From Opeltia flavorubescens (Eukaryota; Ascomycota; Lecanoromycetes; Teloschistales; Teloschistaceae): a stretch of DNA of 64,000 nucleotides. Where the stretch lies: assembly GCA_000442125.1 (NCBI GenBank), contig KE546969.1, forward strand, positions 1,798,001-1,862,000, read 5' to 3'. Positions within the stretch are counted from its first letter, which is position 1. The number at the start of each line of letters is the position of its first letter. Both the position numbers and the translations under genes were made by a program. Below, piece after piece: positions 11,909-22,962 of this stretch. Under the pieces are notes generated by a model. That model saw only the letters and a list, made by a program, of their open reading frames with translations. It had not been told where the DNA came from and searched no databases.

Positions 11909-12891
11909 ATGCCCAACATGGAGGAACAGACTACCGCCATGACCAATAGGTCCCTCCGAACCATTCGTACTGTAAGTACAACCACCTATACACCTCCGAC
12001 CCCTGCCAAGAAAGACGTCAACACAATGCAATCCTAACACAACCAATTCAGGAACTGGAATATCTCACTGACGCCCGCATCATCACACCCACTCAACTCT
12101 CCTCCATCCTCAACCAGCTGCCCTCTCAGACTCCGCTCTCCGCCCCTCTTCAATCCATCCCAACAACGCCAGCAGCAGCACCATCATCCTTAACAACCCC
12201 CAACCTCGCCACCCACCTCAAAAATACCTTCCTCTCCGATAAGAAATCCAACTCGAACAACGAAAAGAATGAGAACGTCTTCTCCCCCGTCCCAACCCCA
12301 ACTCCAAACCCCATCGCCCTCACCTCCATCCCTCCACCCGCATACTCCCACACCCCACAACTCGCCTCCGCCTCCGCCCTCTACGAATACCTCCCCTCAG
12401 ACGCAGGGGACCTCGCCCTCCTACCAAACGACCGCATCACAATCACAGAATTCATGAACGCCGACTGGGCCAAGGGGAGGAACGAGCGCACGGGCAATGA
12501 AGGCATTTTCCCCCGCTCATACGTGCAGATATTGGATGAGAAGAAGAATATGATGGCCCCGCAGCAGCAGCAGATGGTGCCGTCGAGTAGCAGTGGGTAT
12601 GGGAATATGCCGATGGAGGTTAGTCAGAGTGGGAGTGGGGCTGTGGCGGGAGGAGGAGGAGGGGAGAGTAAATTCAATCAGCAGGGAAAGAAGTTTGGGA
12701 AGAAGATGGGGAATGCTGGTATGTCGAAATTTCTCTTTTTTTCCCATTGAGATCTTTGTGGCTATACCCCAGTCACCCTCTCTCACTACGTACGTGTTGG
12801 TGGGAGGAAATGCTGACATTTCTTGATCCCTCCAGCTATCTTCGGTGCAGGCGCTACCATCGGCTCCAATATCGTCAACGGCATCTTTTAG
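11909..12891 (+). CDS. SH3-domain protein, Lsb1/Pin3-like
   Basis: Small SH3 protein of the type that binds Las17/WASP and takes part in actin patch and endocytic control. Exons 11909-11971, 12052-12718 and 12836-12891, phases consistent, 261 residues. The N-terminal helical segment (NRSLRTIRTELEYLTDARII) is typical of the Lsb1/Pin3 group. The SH3 domain lies at about residues 128-182: ALYEYLPSDAGDLALLPND, then ADWAKGRN and EGIFPRSYVQIL. A Gln/Ser/Gly-rich tail follows, with a CAG run near 12560, and the product ends in a glycine-rich GAGATIGSNIVNGIF tail typical of this group. Confidence 0.85.
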
Positions 12892-13607
12892 TGATTGAAA
12901 TGTATTTTTAGACAGAACAGGGACCATAAAAGGAGTATAGGCACCAAATTATCCTTGCATCCCACTTTCACATTTCCCATTTCTATGACTCCTGAATTTT
13001 TTTTTGGGAAGTGTCATTCCTTTATCTTTCTTTTCTTTGATTGGAAGGGAGATATGTGAAGGAAATATTCATGTCTGTCTATACGCATCTTGTCGGCTCT
13101 GCTCAGTAGGGTCATTGCGTAGGTGGAATATTAAGCAGGAGAAAAACTGGAGCAGGAAGGGAGAGGGGAAATCCAAGGGCTGGAGAGGTGATGGGCGTGA
13201 AAGATCCTCGTGAGGTGTTTTGAGATGTATTGCAGGAGTTCTGGTATTGACAAGCAAACCTAAGCCTTTCATCTTATCTCATTTTCCTTCTTTTCGACTT
13301 TGCGTGTGTGGATTTTGGTTAATGCAAGAGAAAAAAAAAGTACTTAAAGCCTTCCATTTCCAGATATAGTCATCCATTTCATTTCTCCTTTTTTTTATCC
13401 ACGAGTTTTAGATTGATGGGAGGAGGTAATTTGAAATATATGTTAGTGATTGGCTATGTATTGAGGGGCAGTTTACTTTATCGGTTCTTCAGTAGTCGTA
13501 GTATCGATGCTATGGCTACTATGATCTCCATCGGCATTATCCTTACTGTCAGTGTCTTCCTTAATATCCTCACTACGATCACCGTTCTGACCATTTCTTA
13601 CCACCAC

Positions 13608-13692
13608 CACCAGTGGGTGCAAGAAATGAGCGGACACTCTAGTACTAATCAGGCTTGGTAGGGTGTCCGCTCATTTCTTGCACCNACTGGTG
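13608..13692. repeat. Long perfect hairpin (34-bp stem, 17-base loop)
   Basis: The arms 13608-13641 and 13659-13692 are reverse complements. The only imperfections are one G-T pair near the loop and the unresolved N at 13685, which faces a G. The left arm begins CCAGTGGGTGCAAG and its central part reads AATGAGCGGACAC. The loop is 17 bases. The structure is intergenic and outside any coding frame. It could be a miniature palindromic transposon derivative, a miRNA-like small RNA precursor, or a cruciform-forming site; nothing in the sequence decides between these. Confidence 0.85.
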
Positions 13693-14410
13693 CCACCATT
13701 AACCCTCTTCACTACTACTCCCAACCTAGTATCTACAGTTCACGCAAATAAACAATTCGAAATATCGACTTCGTGATATACAAAAACAGCGCAATTCCTA
13801 TACTTCAACGACTGTGGACCTCCTACTCAAGACCCTGATTAATCGACTGATCGACTGGAACTGGGGGTTTTCTATGGGATGAAAAGACCGATTACTCTAC
13901 TTTTGAGCATATTCCTTATTGACTACCAATAATTCTCGGATTTTATTGGTCATGTGCAGGTATGTATATACATGTAAGCGGAATTTAAATATCCTCATTT
14001 CCTCTCACTTCTCTTCATTTTCCTTCCCGCTTTTCTTTCATGCTTTTTCTTCTCTCCTTTCTCCTTGAATTTTCCCTTTGCTTTTTCCATTTCCTTTTTT
14101 CTTTTTCTCCTTCCGTCTCTGCCTATTCTATCATCTCTATATCTTGAAATGTTACCAGTATTCACACGCATACACTGGATCTCAAGTCGAAAAAGACCGA
14201 TAAACTGATATAAATGAAAATTCAATGTTTGGAAATCAACATGTATGTATTCTGAAATATCCTTCGGCTTGACCATTCTGTTCGTACACGCAATTAAAAA
14301 ATATACACACACACACGAACAAATAACACCACTCTCTACTACTAGACTACCATAAACTATCTTACACCCAGTTTCATCATGTCGATACCGTTATAAACTT
14401 GATTGGTAAA

Positions 14411-14734
14411 GGGTATCCATGCTCGCTCAAATATAAGAGATTCTATACACACACAAAACCTATACCATTTCACTACAAAGTGGTCTTCGCTCACACATTG
14501 CCATGTCACAACCGGGAAATGGGTACTAATAGAGCTCGTTAATAGAGCAAATCGCGAGCAATAAACAGATACACAACGATGCTACTGCTTCTCCCTAATG
14601 TCCTCTCTCTCGAAAGATTTTTTTGCTATGCACTATGGGTATCCATGCTCGACTATAAGAACAGTTGAATTGATATACACGAACAGCCATCCCATTTTTT
14701 CATGCCATTGTCATAAGGGGGTATCATGCTCGCT
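14411..14734 (+). repeat. Three dispersed copies of a short repeat
   Basis: The 15-mer GGGTATCCATGCTCG occurs at 14411 and again at 14637. In both copies it is followed within a few bases by TATAAGA. A third, one-base-shorter variant (GGTATCATGCTCGC) lies at about 14719-14732. The unit is too short to be a transposon; a regulatory motif cluster or remnants of a larger repeat are possible. Confidence 0.6.
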
Positions 14735-14846
14735 AAACCACAGCAGAAAATGCCAATGCCAATGCCAATAAACCATAGACATCCCAAACACCCTTCCTCA
14801 CTTTCACCCTCCCACCATCAAAACCACCCCCCCAAACCCACCACAA

Positions 14847-17800
14847 TCACGTCAACCCCTTCAACCACTTCTCCCTCCTCCACTCCTCCAACGCCACCCT
14901 CGCATCACCCACATCCTCAAACTTCCCCTCCCTAATCAACCTCCTCCTCTCCCTCCAAAACCTAACCTTCTCACCCACCCCCCTCTGCTTAACCCCCTCC
15001 TGCTCCCTGAGCACATCACACACAACCCCCCAAGCCCTCTCACACTTCCCCTCCTCCACCACTCTCTCCTTCCCCCCCAGCGCCTTAAAATCCCCCACCC
15101 CCTGCGCAATCCTCGCCCTTCTTATAAACCCCGTCGGTTGTCGACTCTTAACCATCTCCTTATGAACACCTTTCATCGTATACGCAAACGGGCCAAAGAT
15201 AGCAGCTAGATTTTTCAGTACAAACCCCCCCGTGCCGAGTCCAACGCCTTGGACGAGGCCGAGGGCTCCGTGGTCGCGGGCGCCGCGGTAGGGTTGGAGC
15301 CAGAGGCCTGTGAAGCCGTCGTAGACGCCGAAGATGAGTTCTTCGCCTGCGGCGCGGAGGCCGGACTGGTAGCCTGTGACGCGGGGGGGAGTGCGGACGG
15401 TGGTGTCGCCGTAGAGGCGGGGGGCGTTGTGGAAGCCTTGGGCTATGGCTAGGGAGAGGTCCATGGGTACTGTTGGTTGGTGTTAGCTGTTATGCTTCTT
15501 TGGACTAGAAAAGGGTAATAAGCTGAGAAAGAAATGGAGAATACATACCTCGTGCGATTGCTTCGCCGGTCTGAGCGAGGCCCATCCCTGCGTCCACAGC
15601 CATATCTTGCGCCAAGTTATCCTCAGACCCATCTATGCTGTCAGAGTCAACAGTCTCATAATCTTGATCGCGAGATTGCCCGCTGGGCATAGGTCCGATA
15701 GGAACACCATTCTCGTTCCTTTCAGGGTTGGTGGATTTTTGAAGCTCCAATTGGTCACCTTGTTCAAGCGAAGGTCCATTGGGCAGATGTTTCTCCATAC
15801 CATGCTCGCCATCGCGTTGAGATGGTGCTGTAGACTTTGTCCGCGATGTCCTTCTGGAGGCGTTCTTTGAGACAACCGACCTCACGCCTTCACCACTCGA
15901 TTTGGCCGCAGCAGACTCTTTCCTGTGCTCTTGTTTCTTTTCCCTTTTTCTGAAAGTCTTCGCCCATCGAATCGGTGTGCCGCCAACGCCTTTCACAATC
16001 CCGCCAGCAGAGTTGAGAAGAGCAGCACCGCCGCCTGTAAAAGGCTCTCCAGGGCCTTCAAAGTCATTCCAATCCTTATGCCGAACCAGCCTCAAATCTT
16101 GCCATTTAATCTTCTTTTTCTCAACCAAAATCGCTGCAGCAAGTGCAGACAGCTGTAGTAGATGAGCCTGCTTGAGCTCCCAAACACCGACGCGTTCTTG
16201 TATGACGGAGCATCGCATAGAGTTCTTGCCGTGTAAAGGTAATTGGCGATGGAAAGAGTCAACCGCGTTTTTGGCTCCGTCACCCTCAAGCTCAATGTCT
16301 TTAGCAAGTTTCTCGGCGTTAGTCTTCGCTTCTGGAGAAAGACATTGCTTGATTCCTTCTGCAAGCCTCTCAGCACTTAGATACTTGTACGGAATGGGTT
16401 CCTTGGCGCCAGCTCCTGCTTTGGCAACCATTGCACCCCAAAATGGTTGATCACCAAAAAAGGGGACAATCATTGTAGGCTTGCCACATTTAAGGCCAAT
16501 GGCTGTTGTGCCGGCTCCTCCATGATGGACAACCGCGCTCACCCGAGGAAACAGCCAGTCGTGAGGGGTGTTCTCAAGCATATAGACGCCATCCGGCGCA
16601 TCGCCTTGACCACCAAGACCTCCCCACCCTTTGCTTACCAGTGCTCGAACGCCAGCGATTTTGATAGCCTCGAAGATCATCTTGGTGAATTTTTCAGGAT
16701 CGTCGACAACAATGCTGCCAAATCCAATGTACACCGGAGGTTCTCCCGCCTCCAGAAACTTGGTCAGAGCATCCAGGGGCTTGAAAGATGAGGCCAGGTC
16801 CAGAAAGACAAAGCCTGCGATATCAATCTCAGGGCCCCAATCGGAGGGTTTTGGAATCAGGCCTGGTGACCACATATAGGTATACGGCACTTTCATTCTA
16901 AAAAGCTGTCCTGGTGCCCATACTGTTGATACTGGTTCCAGGCCAAGCGTATTAACTCGAAACCGATTGACAAGGTCACCGAGCCCTTGCCATGTCCTGA
17001 ACAATGATTAAAATCTCGAAGTTCAAAAAATGAAAATAAATTACTTACATCATCTCAACCAGCGGATATGACATGAAGTTCGTATAATTCGTATCGACGT
17101 TGCTCTTTTTGATATTTGCCAAAGGATGTGGAAATGCCTGCGTGGGACTATATGGAAAAGTGAACATAATGTGTAAAGGTATGCCCAGGCGCTCAGCGCA
17201 ATGTACATGGGCGAAGGAGGGCGGGTTCGCAATTATGGCGTCTGCCACGAAAGGGTTCCACGCCTCCATCATCTTCCGATTGGTCGGATCATTCTCGTCG
17301 TCTGTTGCATTGATACAAGCCCTCCAGAACCCTTGAAACATTTCGAACATTGACTCCCTCTTCCGACCAATCTCGCCAGCCCTGACCGTAGATATAGATG
17401 GTATGAGCCCCGGGTTTTTGACCATAAATGCCATCAACTCTGCCGGATCACCTCCCACAGAGAAGAATTCTAGACCCGAATCTTCCTCCACGAATTTCTT
17501 GAATGCAGGATGGGTTGCTATTCTGACACGGTGGCCGTGCTCTTCCTTCAAAAGTTTCCCAAGTTTGAGAAAGGGTTGTATATCTCCTCTACTTCCAATG
17601 ACCATGACGACGATGTTCAATTTGGGTCTTGGAGTGGTGTGACTGGCGACAGGGATCCCCGTCACGGTGGATACACGTGTTTCCAGTACTGGTCTGGAGG
17701 TCTGATGGGTATCATCGTTCAGGGTATCTTCTGAATCTTCTGTCTCTTTCGATGCCTTCCTGAGAGACTGCAAGTGGTGATGGAGAGTGGTGCCAAGCGC

Positions 17801-18367
17801 TTTGGCAATGTATCCCTTGTTCGCGGTTTCGTGGACGCTGATATCGAGGCGGCCACTGGTCTTGGAAACCTTTCCCCTTGTCTTGAAATCGTCATTACCG
17901 ACTGAGAACTTGCCGAATTTTGGTTCCTGGTTCGTCGCCTTTGATCGCGTTCTGAGCGCCCTTTTCCTTGCCGGCGGTTGTCGTGGTGTATCTTCATCGT
18001 CAGAGGACGAAGATGTTGCATCTGATTCTGGACGCCAAGCCGCACTGGTCAGAGCGGTGAGCCTACCGCCCGTCTGAATCCTTTCTGGCCTTAGCAGAGA
18101 TTTCCTTTGCGAAGGTATGGGTCTTTCGACCAGAGACTTCTTGTCAAGCGGTGGAAGTGAGCCGGTCGGTGCTGGTGGATCAGATGATGGTTTGGCCTGC
18201 GGGACGAACGTTTCTGGTGAGGTGGTAGGAGATGAAACTTTGGTGGTATGAGTTGTTGACGGAGGTGGGGAGGAGTCGGCGCTGGTTCGAGGAAATGGAA
18301 ATTCGAGCGGAGGAGGAATCGGGAGAATATTTGTCGCGCCGTCTACTTTGTTTGATGTAGAAGCCAT
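14847..18367 (-). CDS. UDP-glycosyltransferase, sterol glucosyltransferase-like, large
   Basis: GT-B fold glycosyltransferase related to sterol 3-beta-glucosyltransferases, expected to use UDP-glucose with a lipid or sterol acceptor. Exons 18367-17049, 16996-15549 and 15469-14847, introns of 52 and 79 bases, 1129 residues. Residues 1-245 are a Ser/Pro-rich, basic low-complexity region. The N-terminal GT domain starts VVMVIGSRGDIQPFLKLG near residue 250. The C-terminal nucleotide-binding domain has VYIGFGSIVV, WLFPRVSAVVHHGGAGTTAI and MIVPFFGDQPFWG near residue 600. After that come about 430 residues of basic and polar linker and a conserved-looking C-terminal block (RVTGYQSGLRAAGEELIF). No PH or GRAM domain is visible, unlike classical Atg26. 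Confidence 0.88.
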
Positions 18368-18929
18368 GATTGAAGAGTGAATAGGTAAAGGAGAATGGTG
18401 ATAGATAGGTTTACACGGTAAGAGACAGGTGGTAATGGATTATTGCACTTTGCGTAATGCAAGTTTGACGTAATGCTATGATTTTGTTGCTATAATTACA
18501 CGGTACCAAGTGCAACCGAAGGATTCTGCAAGATAGAAATGCATGGGAGGGTCAACGCCGGAGACAGCACGCGACCTGACTGTTTTTCGTAGGAAAGGAT
18601 TTGCTGACATGGCTCAATGGTAAGATACGTGTTATCGGAACAACCGGAATCTCGAATGTTGAAGCCAAGGAAGGCACTACCTCGGCTACAATACGTCAAG
18701 TCCGCTTGCCAAGTCCGGGGGGGAGAGCGGATGCCGCGCCTCAACCGCTCCGAAATCTCCGATCAATCGGCCTCTCGGCATATGCAGGTACCGAGTTAGA
18801 CAGTCTTGGCACATCATAGCAAAATAGAGCAAATGCAGTCCGGATGAAGGGAGAAGATTACTAATATCCACAGAAATCGATATTTAACGACTTATCTGAT
18901 TTGTCTAATATACACATCCCACGGCATAA
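18368..18929. other. Intergenic region, no gene seen
   Basis: Between the glycosyltransferase start and the wetA stop. A tRNA-like D-loop string near 18610 was considered and rejected. Confidence 0.5.
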
Positions 18930-20585
18930 TCAGCTATCTGCCAACAGCCCTCCCTTTCGCAGCGGCTCTGGATCTCCCCCAGCCTCTTCCACCGCCCTGA
19001 GTACCGCCAGACTCAGCTTCCTCTTCTTCTCATTCGCTTCCTGCTCCCGTCGCGCTTTAGTCTTGGAACTGCCGCTAGGAGCTACCCCTGTCAATATCCG
19101 CTTGCTGTCACTCGGCGTGAAATTCACAAAGTCCATCGTCACGGGGCTCTTGCCTGACTTCAAATTTCCAGCCGACTTGCGGCGCTGCGTCGATTTGGAT
19201 CGTCTTCGGGTATGTGAGGGAGAGTGATGGGCCGATGGTGATGATGTACGACGCGGGGGCGAGTGCGAATGTTCTTGGAGACTGGGAGTTGTTGTTGGGT
19301 CGAGTTCTGGGGGTGGAGGGTACTCGTGAGAATTGAAGTCGAATGGGAGGAATTGTTGGCCTTCGACAATGTAGTCAACGCTCGGATCTTCGGTGATGAA
19401 AGTGTCGACACTGTCGCTCATGCCTCTTGCATTCCCCTCCGCTCCGTCTATGTATTGTTGGTAGGGCAGTACTGGTGCCGATTTCGAGGCGTAGTCATTG
19501 GTGTAACAGCTACTTGTGACATCTGGCAAACCGTGGTTCCAAGATGTTTCGGCTTGATCGGTCGAAAAGGTAAGAGTCGCATCACCGCTCGAAGAGACTG
19601 ATGGTGTCCATGACGCAGAATGTCGCGGCTGTCGCTGGCTGGTAGCTCGCTGTGACTCTCTGTTGTGATGAAGTATGCCAAGGGTATCTTCCTTTTCCCG
19701 GACTTCTTCTTGCCCTAATCCAATGTCCTTCTTTCCCACGACCATGCCAATGTCAGGAAACGTATGTTCAGGCGCGTGTAAATCGTTGTACTGTCCATGT
19801 ATCTCCCCTTGAAGGAATTGTTCCCTCAAAGTTGTATGGCTTGTATGGAGGTTGGTAGAATCTGGTTCAATTTGCGACGGGTCTGTATGAGGAAGAGGGT
19901 GAGAGGCGGCAAATGGGCTGATCGCTGAATTCAGGCTCAATTGTTCTAGACCATGAGACCACTCATGCGGTTGCGGTGATTCCACGCGATGATTGTATAA
20001 GGGTCGGATCATGTTTGCCTGATCTTTCCCTTGATAGGCGGAAGACTTACAGATCCGGTGATCACGGTCTTGCAAATCTTTGGACTTGGACTTGTTGAAT
20101 CTAGGTTTTCGACGTAGTGGTAGCGATGTAAGAGTTGCAGGCGCTGAATGAGGAGGATCTGGGCGGTGGGGTGATGAGGTCGTTCGGCCTTCGATGTCCA
20201 GCAGAAGCTCTAGTCCCGAGACGGCGGGTACTATTTTCTCTCTTCGGCCACGACTGTGGAAGTTCTGAGGCTGGAACGCAGATTTCGTCAACGAGATGTT
20301 TTCCTTTCGATTTATTGGCACGTTGTATGAAGGATTGAATTGTGCACTTGACGTAGAATCGGTGGCGTAGCTTGCGCTGGATGTCGTGTCTCCGTCAGTG
20401 AAAAGATCAGGTATGTCGACATCATTGCAATGATCGTCTAATCCGGAGATAGCGTGAGATAGGTACTGTTCAAAAAAATCGCCGAATGGCTCTTCGAGGA
20501 TCTGCGTTGGGTATTCGAAGCCTTTGTCTTCAGTTTCGTAAGTGAAGCCTGTAGCGCCAAAGGTTGTCATTTCGACTGTCCGCAT
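18930..20585 (-). CDS. wetA: Developmental regulator WetA (conidial maturation)
   Basis: WetA acts last in the brlA-abaA-wetA sequence of asexual sporulation and is needed for spore wall completion and maturation. This is a single 551-residue open frame without introns, close to the roughly 555 residues known for Aspergillus WetA. The early part is acidic and poorly conserved. The diagnostic block is at the C-terminus from residue 484 on: MDFVNFTPSDSKRILTGVAP, then SGSSKTKARREQE and a helical KKRKLSLAVLRAVEEAGGDP. A basic stretch before it (HTRRRSKSTQRRKSAGN) may serve as a nuclear signal. The long intergenic region upstream (20586-21032) is likely its promoter. Confidence 0.9.
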   Translation of the reverse strand: MRTVEMTTFGATGFTYETEDKGFEYPTQILEEPFGDFFEQYLSHAISGLDDHCNDVDIPDLFTDGDTTSSASYATDSTSSAQFNPSYNVPINRKENISLTKSAFQPQNFHSRGRREKIVPAVSGLELLLDIEGRTTSSPHRPDPPHSAPATLTSLPLRRKPRFNKSKSKDLQDRDHRICKSSAYQGKDQANMIRPLYNHRVESPQPHEWSHGLEQLSLNSAISPFAASHPLPHTDPSQIEPDSTNLHTSHTTLREQFLQGEIHGQYNDLHAPEHTFPDIGMVVGKKDIGLGQEEVREKEDTLGILHHNRESQRATSQRQPRHSASWTPSVSSSGDATLTFSTDQAETSWNHGLPDVTSSCYTNDYASKSAPVLPYQQYIDGAEGNARGMSDSVDTFITEDPSVDYIVEGQQFLPFDFNSHEYPPPPELDPTTTPSLQEHSHSPPRRTSSPSAHHSPSHTRRRSKSTQRRKSAGNLKSGKSPVTMDFVNFTPSDSKRILTGVAPSGSSKTKARREQEANEKKRKLSLAVLRAVEEAGGDPEPLRKGGLLADS

Positions 20586-21032
20586 GCGTAAAAGATTAGG
20601 TTTGAGGATTAAGCCTCTGGCAAGCCACTGGTGATGATAGTGTCACTAGCGATCTCTGTGTGAGGATGAGACAAACAAAACGTCGGTGTGGCAACGCGAG
20701 CATTTATCGCAGACTGCCAGCCAACTCTTTTAGAATCACATTCTCGGGGTCGAGGAATGCTCATAGCCACTTTCATGTTGCTGTTTGCGGCCATTGTGGC
20801 TGGGCAGTGATCTGTGGAATGCGAGGCCTGTGGCCATGGCAGTACACTAGCAACAGATAGAAAAATGGGAGTAATTAACGGAAGTCGCTCTGGAAGCCAC
20901 AAATCCTCATTTTTGTTGCCGTATAGAAAAAAGGGATTGGATGTGTGAGATGATGGGTAGGATGAAATATCAATAGGGACGAATGAAAGAAGAGTCGATG
21001 GGCTGGGAACTGAGGATGTATTTTGAAATTGT
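20586..21032. other. Intergenic region upstream of wetA
   Basis: 447 bases upstream of wetA and downstream of the SDHAF2 stop. No gene seen; no recognised AbaA or BrlA sites could be fixed by eye. Confidence 0.4.
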
Positions 21033-22055
21033 TTACACGTCGAAGTTCTTTACGTCTGGCATTCTGCCCAGACCACCACCTCCAGTCCCCTGAACCGATT
21101 GTGCCAGTCCTTCACCGTCCACTTTCGCCGATGTTTCTTCATGTACCCCACCAGCGCTACGGTCGAGTACATGCCTTCTCAGCATTGATAATATTTCGCT
21201 ATTCTTCCATCTCTGTGGCACAGGCCGGTAAGCAGGCTTGAAGGTCCCAACAGTCTGAGCCCATTCGCCACTCCTGGGTGCTCCCTGTCTCCATGCATCG
21301 GTTTCGGATTTGTCCATTGCCTGGCCTTGAGCGACTGGTGTAGAGCTGTCTGGACTACCACCTTCTGCAGTTTCCCGAGATGTAGGAGTAGGTTCCTGAG
21401 TGGCCCAATAGTATATGTCCCAGTCGTTTTCGTCAAGAAAGATGTCGTACTGTTGAAGCTGTCTGGTACTCATGCGAGGGAGATTGGTATCGGCGAATGT
21501 GGACAGCAGAAGATCACTTTCGAGCGTTCCCCTCTTTCGACTCTGATCTATAGACGCCGTGTTCGAGTCAGCTCATAGTAATGAACAGTCGGAAAATTTG
21601 AAGGCTGAAGCAAACGGACATAACAACCTCGCCCGCAAAGTATTATCATCTTCCCCCGTCCGCCTCAATGGCTCGACTTTGAACTTGGCGCCCTGCATCT
21701 CCCCAACATCAAGCTCGGCGTTGGTACCAGATTGTGGGCCTCCATCTTGGGTATTCCCTGTCATGCGTTCGGTATTGTCTGGCACTGAGTCTTTAGGGAC
21801 GAAATCGGGGTCAACGGACGTGAGTAGTTCTGGGGGAGCTTTGTCGGCACCAACGCTAGGCATTTCATTGGCAATTGTAGAATTGGTGTTGGTCATATGA
21901 GGACCACTGGGCTTTGATTTCTGTGTCTCGCGATAATCTGGAGTGGTCTCATGCTCTCGTTCGTTGGTGATGCCGCGAGGTAGAGATGTTGATAGGGGCC
22001 TTACGAGCCTCGACGTCCGGCCAATGGCTTGTGGTAAATGACGGAGGAGAGACAT
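21033..22055 (-). CDS. Succinate dehydrogenase assembly factor 2 (SDHAF2/Sdh5)
   Basis: Mitochondrial matrix protein that promotes covalent FAD attachment to the SDH flavoprotein subunit. Exons 22055-21620 and 21547-21033, with a 72-base intron whose GTCCGT donor is fixed by frame; it splits a tyrosine codon. 316 residues. The N-terminus is basic and free of acids ([20 protein letters not shown]), as expected for a mitochondrial presequence. The family core follows the intron: [40 protein letters not shown]. The C-terminal third is a longer, less conserved tail ([18 protein letters not shown]) typical of filamentous fungi. Confidence 0.92.
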
Positions 22056-22962
22056 TGATTCGGGTACAGAATGCTTTGAAGACGCTTGGTGATGTTGTCG
22101 GAATGGGAAATCTTGTATCGTGACTTGGTGATATCACTGTTCGAAGAGATCATGCCAAGCAATGATGGTGGCGGGGAGCATACACCAAAAAATTGACAAG
22201 CGCTATGTCGGTGTATCAATTGCTACATGCACGATCCGAAGACTCCTTTACGGCCACATAGGTCGTATTGGCTCTTCAGTAGTAATCTGATTATCACATA
22301 GTCTCATACAGCAATTTACATCTTGTCTTCTCTGCCTGACAAGATGTACGATAACTAAGTATTCGATGGGTTGAAACAATTCGTAATGTGTGCTTGTGCC
22401 CGGGAGTGCAACAGATATTGATGCGAGGAGTTTTCTCCCTCTAACTTCGACGAAATCATGGGAATAGCCAAGTACTTCAGCAGGAAATACATAATCAGCT
22501 TTACAAAAGCTTGAGTAGTGCTGTATTAACCAATGGCTCATCCTAACAAGGCGACTATTGCATCGCGCTGACCATTAATACCAGCACCAGACTCCAAACC
22601 TCGATGTATCTGGTCCATTAATATGCATTTCAAGTATGCATATCCTTTCACCTTACCCCGAGGTAAGTGATGCTGGAAGATGGATGAAGCTGAGATCTCT
22701 AGCGTAATGCCTTTCGTCGAGTTATCTATATCAGACATCAGAATTTTCCGACCTCCCCGTACGACTTTCATCCATCGGCTATCTCGACTAGAAACCGCTT
22801 CAGCATTCGTTCCGTTCCAATAAGCGACAGGTTCCAGCAGACATACGCTCGCATCACGAATCATTACGCGCTGTACGCGTAGAAACTCTTCCGATGCCTC
22901 GAGTATTATCTGGCTCTCGATTAGATTGACCTGCAGGCTTTTCGTTATGCTATGCGTTGACA
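22056..22962. other. Intergenic region with two doubtful minus-strand frames
   Basis: Two minus-strand open frames lie here: 22541-22248 (97 codons, with ATG) and 22963-22538 (141 codons, opening with TTG, first ATG well inside). They overlap by four bases. Neither resembles a family I know, and I could not find introns that join them convincingly. The region also has to hold the promoter of the plus-strand secreted protein. Confidence 0.3.

Larger units (their letters stand above)
12892..14846. other. 1.95 kb gene-free region with hairpin and repeats
   Basis: No open frame here has coding character. It contains the long hairpin at 13608-13692, three copies of a short repeat (14411-14734) and AC-dinucleotide runs near 14304-14316 and 14442-14456. 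Pyrimidine-rich tracts lie near 14000-14110. Confidence 0.6.

Noticed and set aside
18600-18680. A tRNA-like string (GCTCAATGGTAAG) resembling a D-arm
   Set aside because: No matching acceptor stem, and the later CTCGAATG does not give a proper T-arm.
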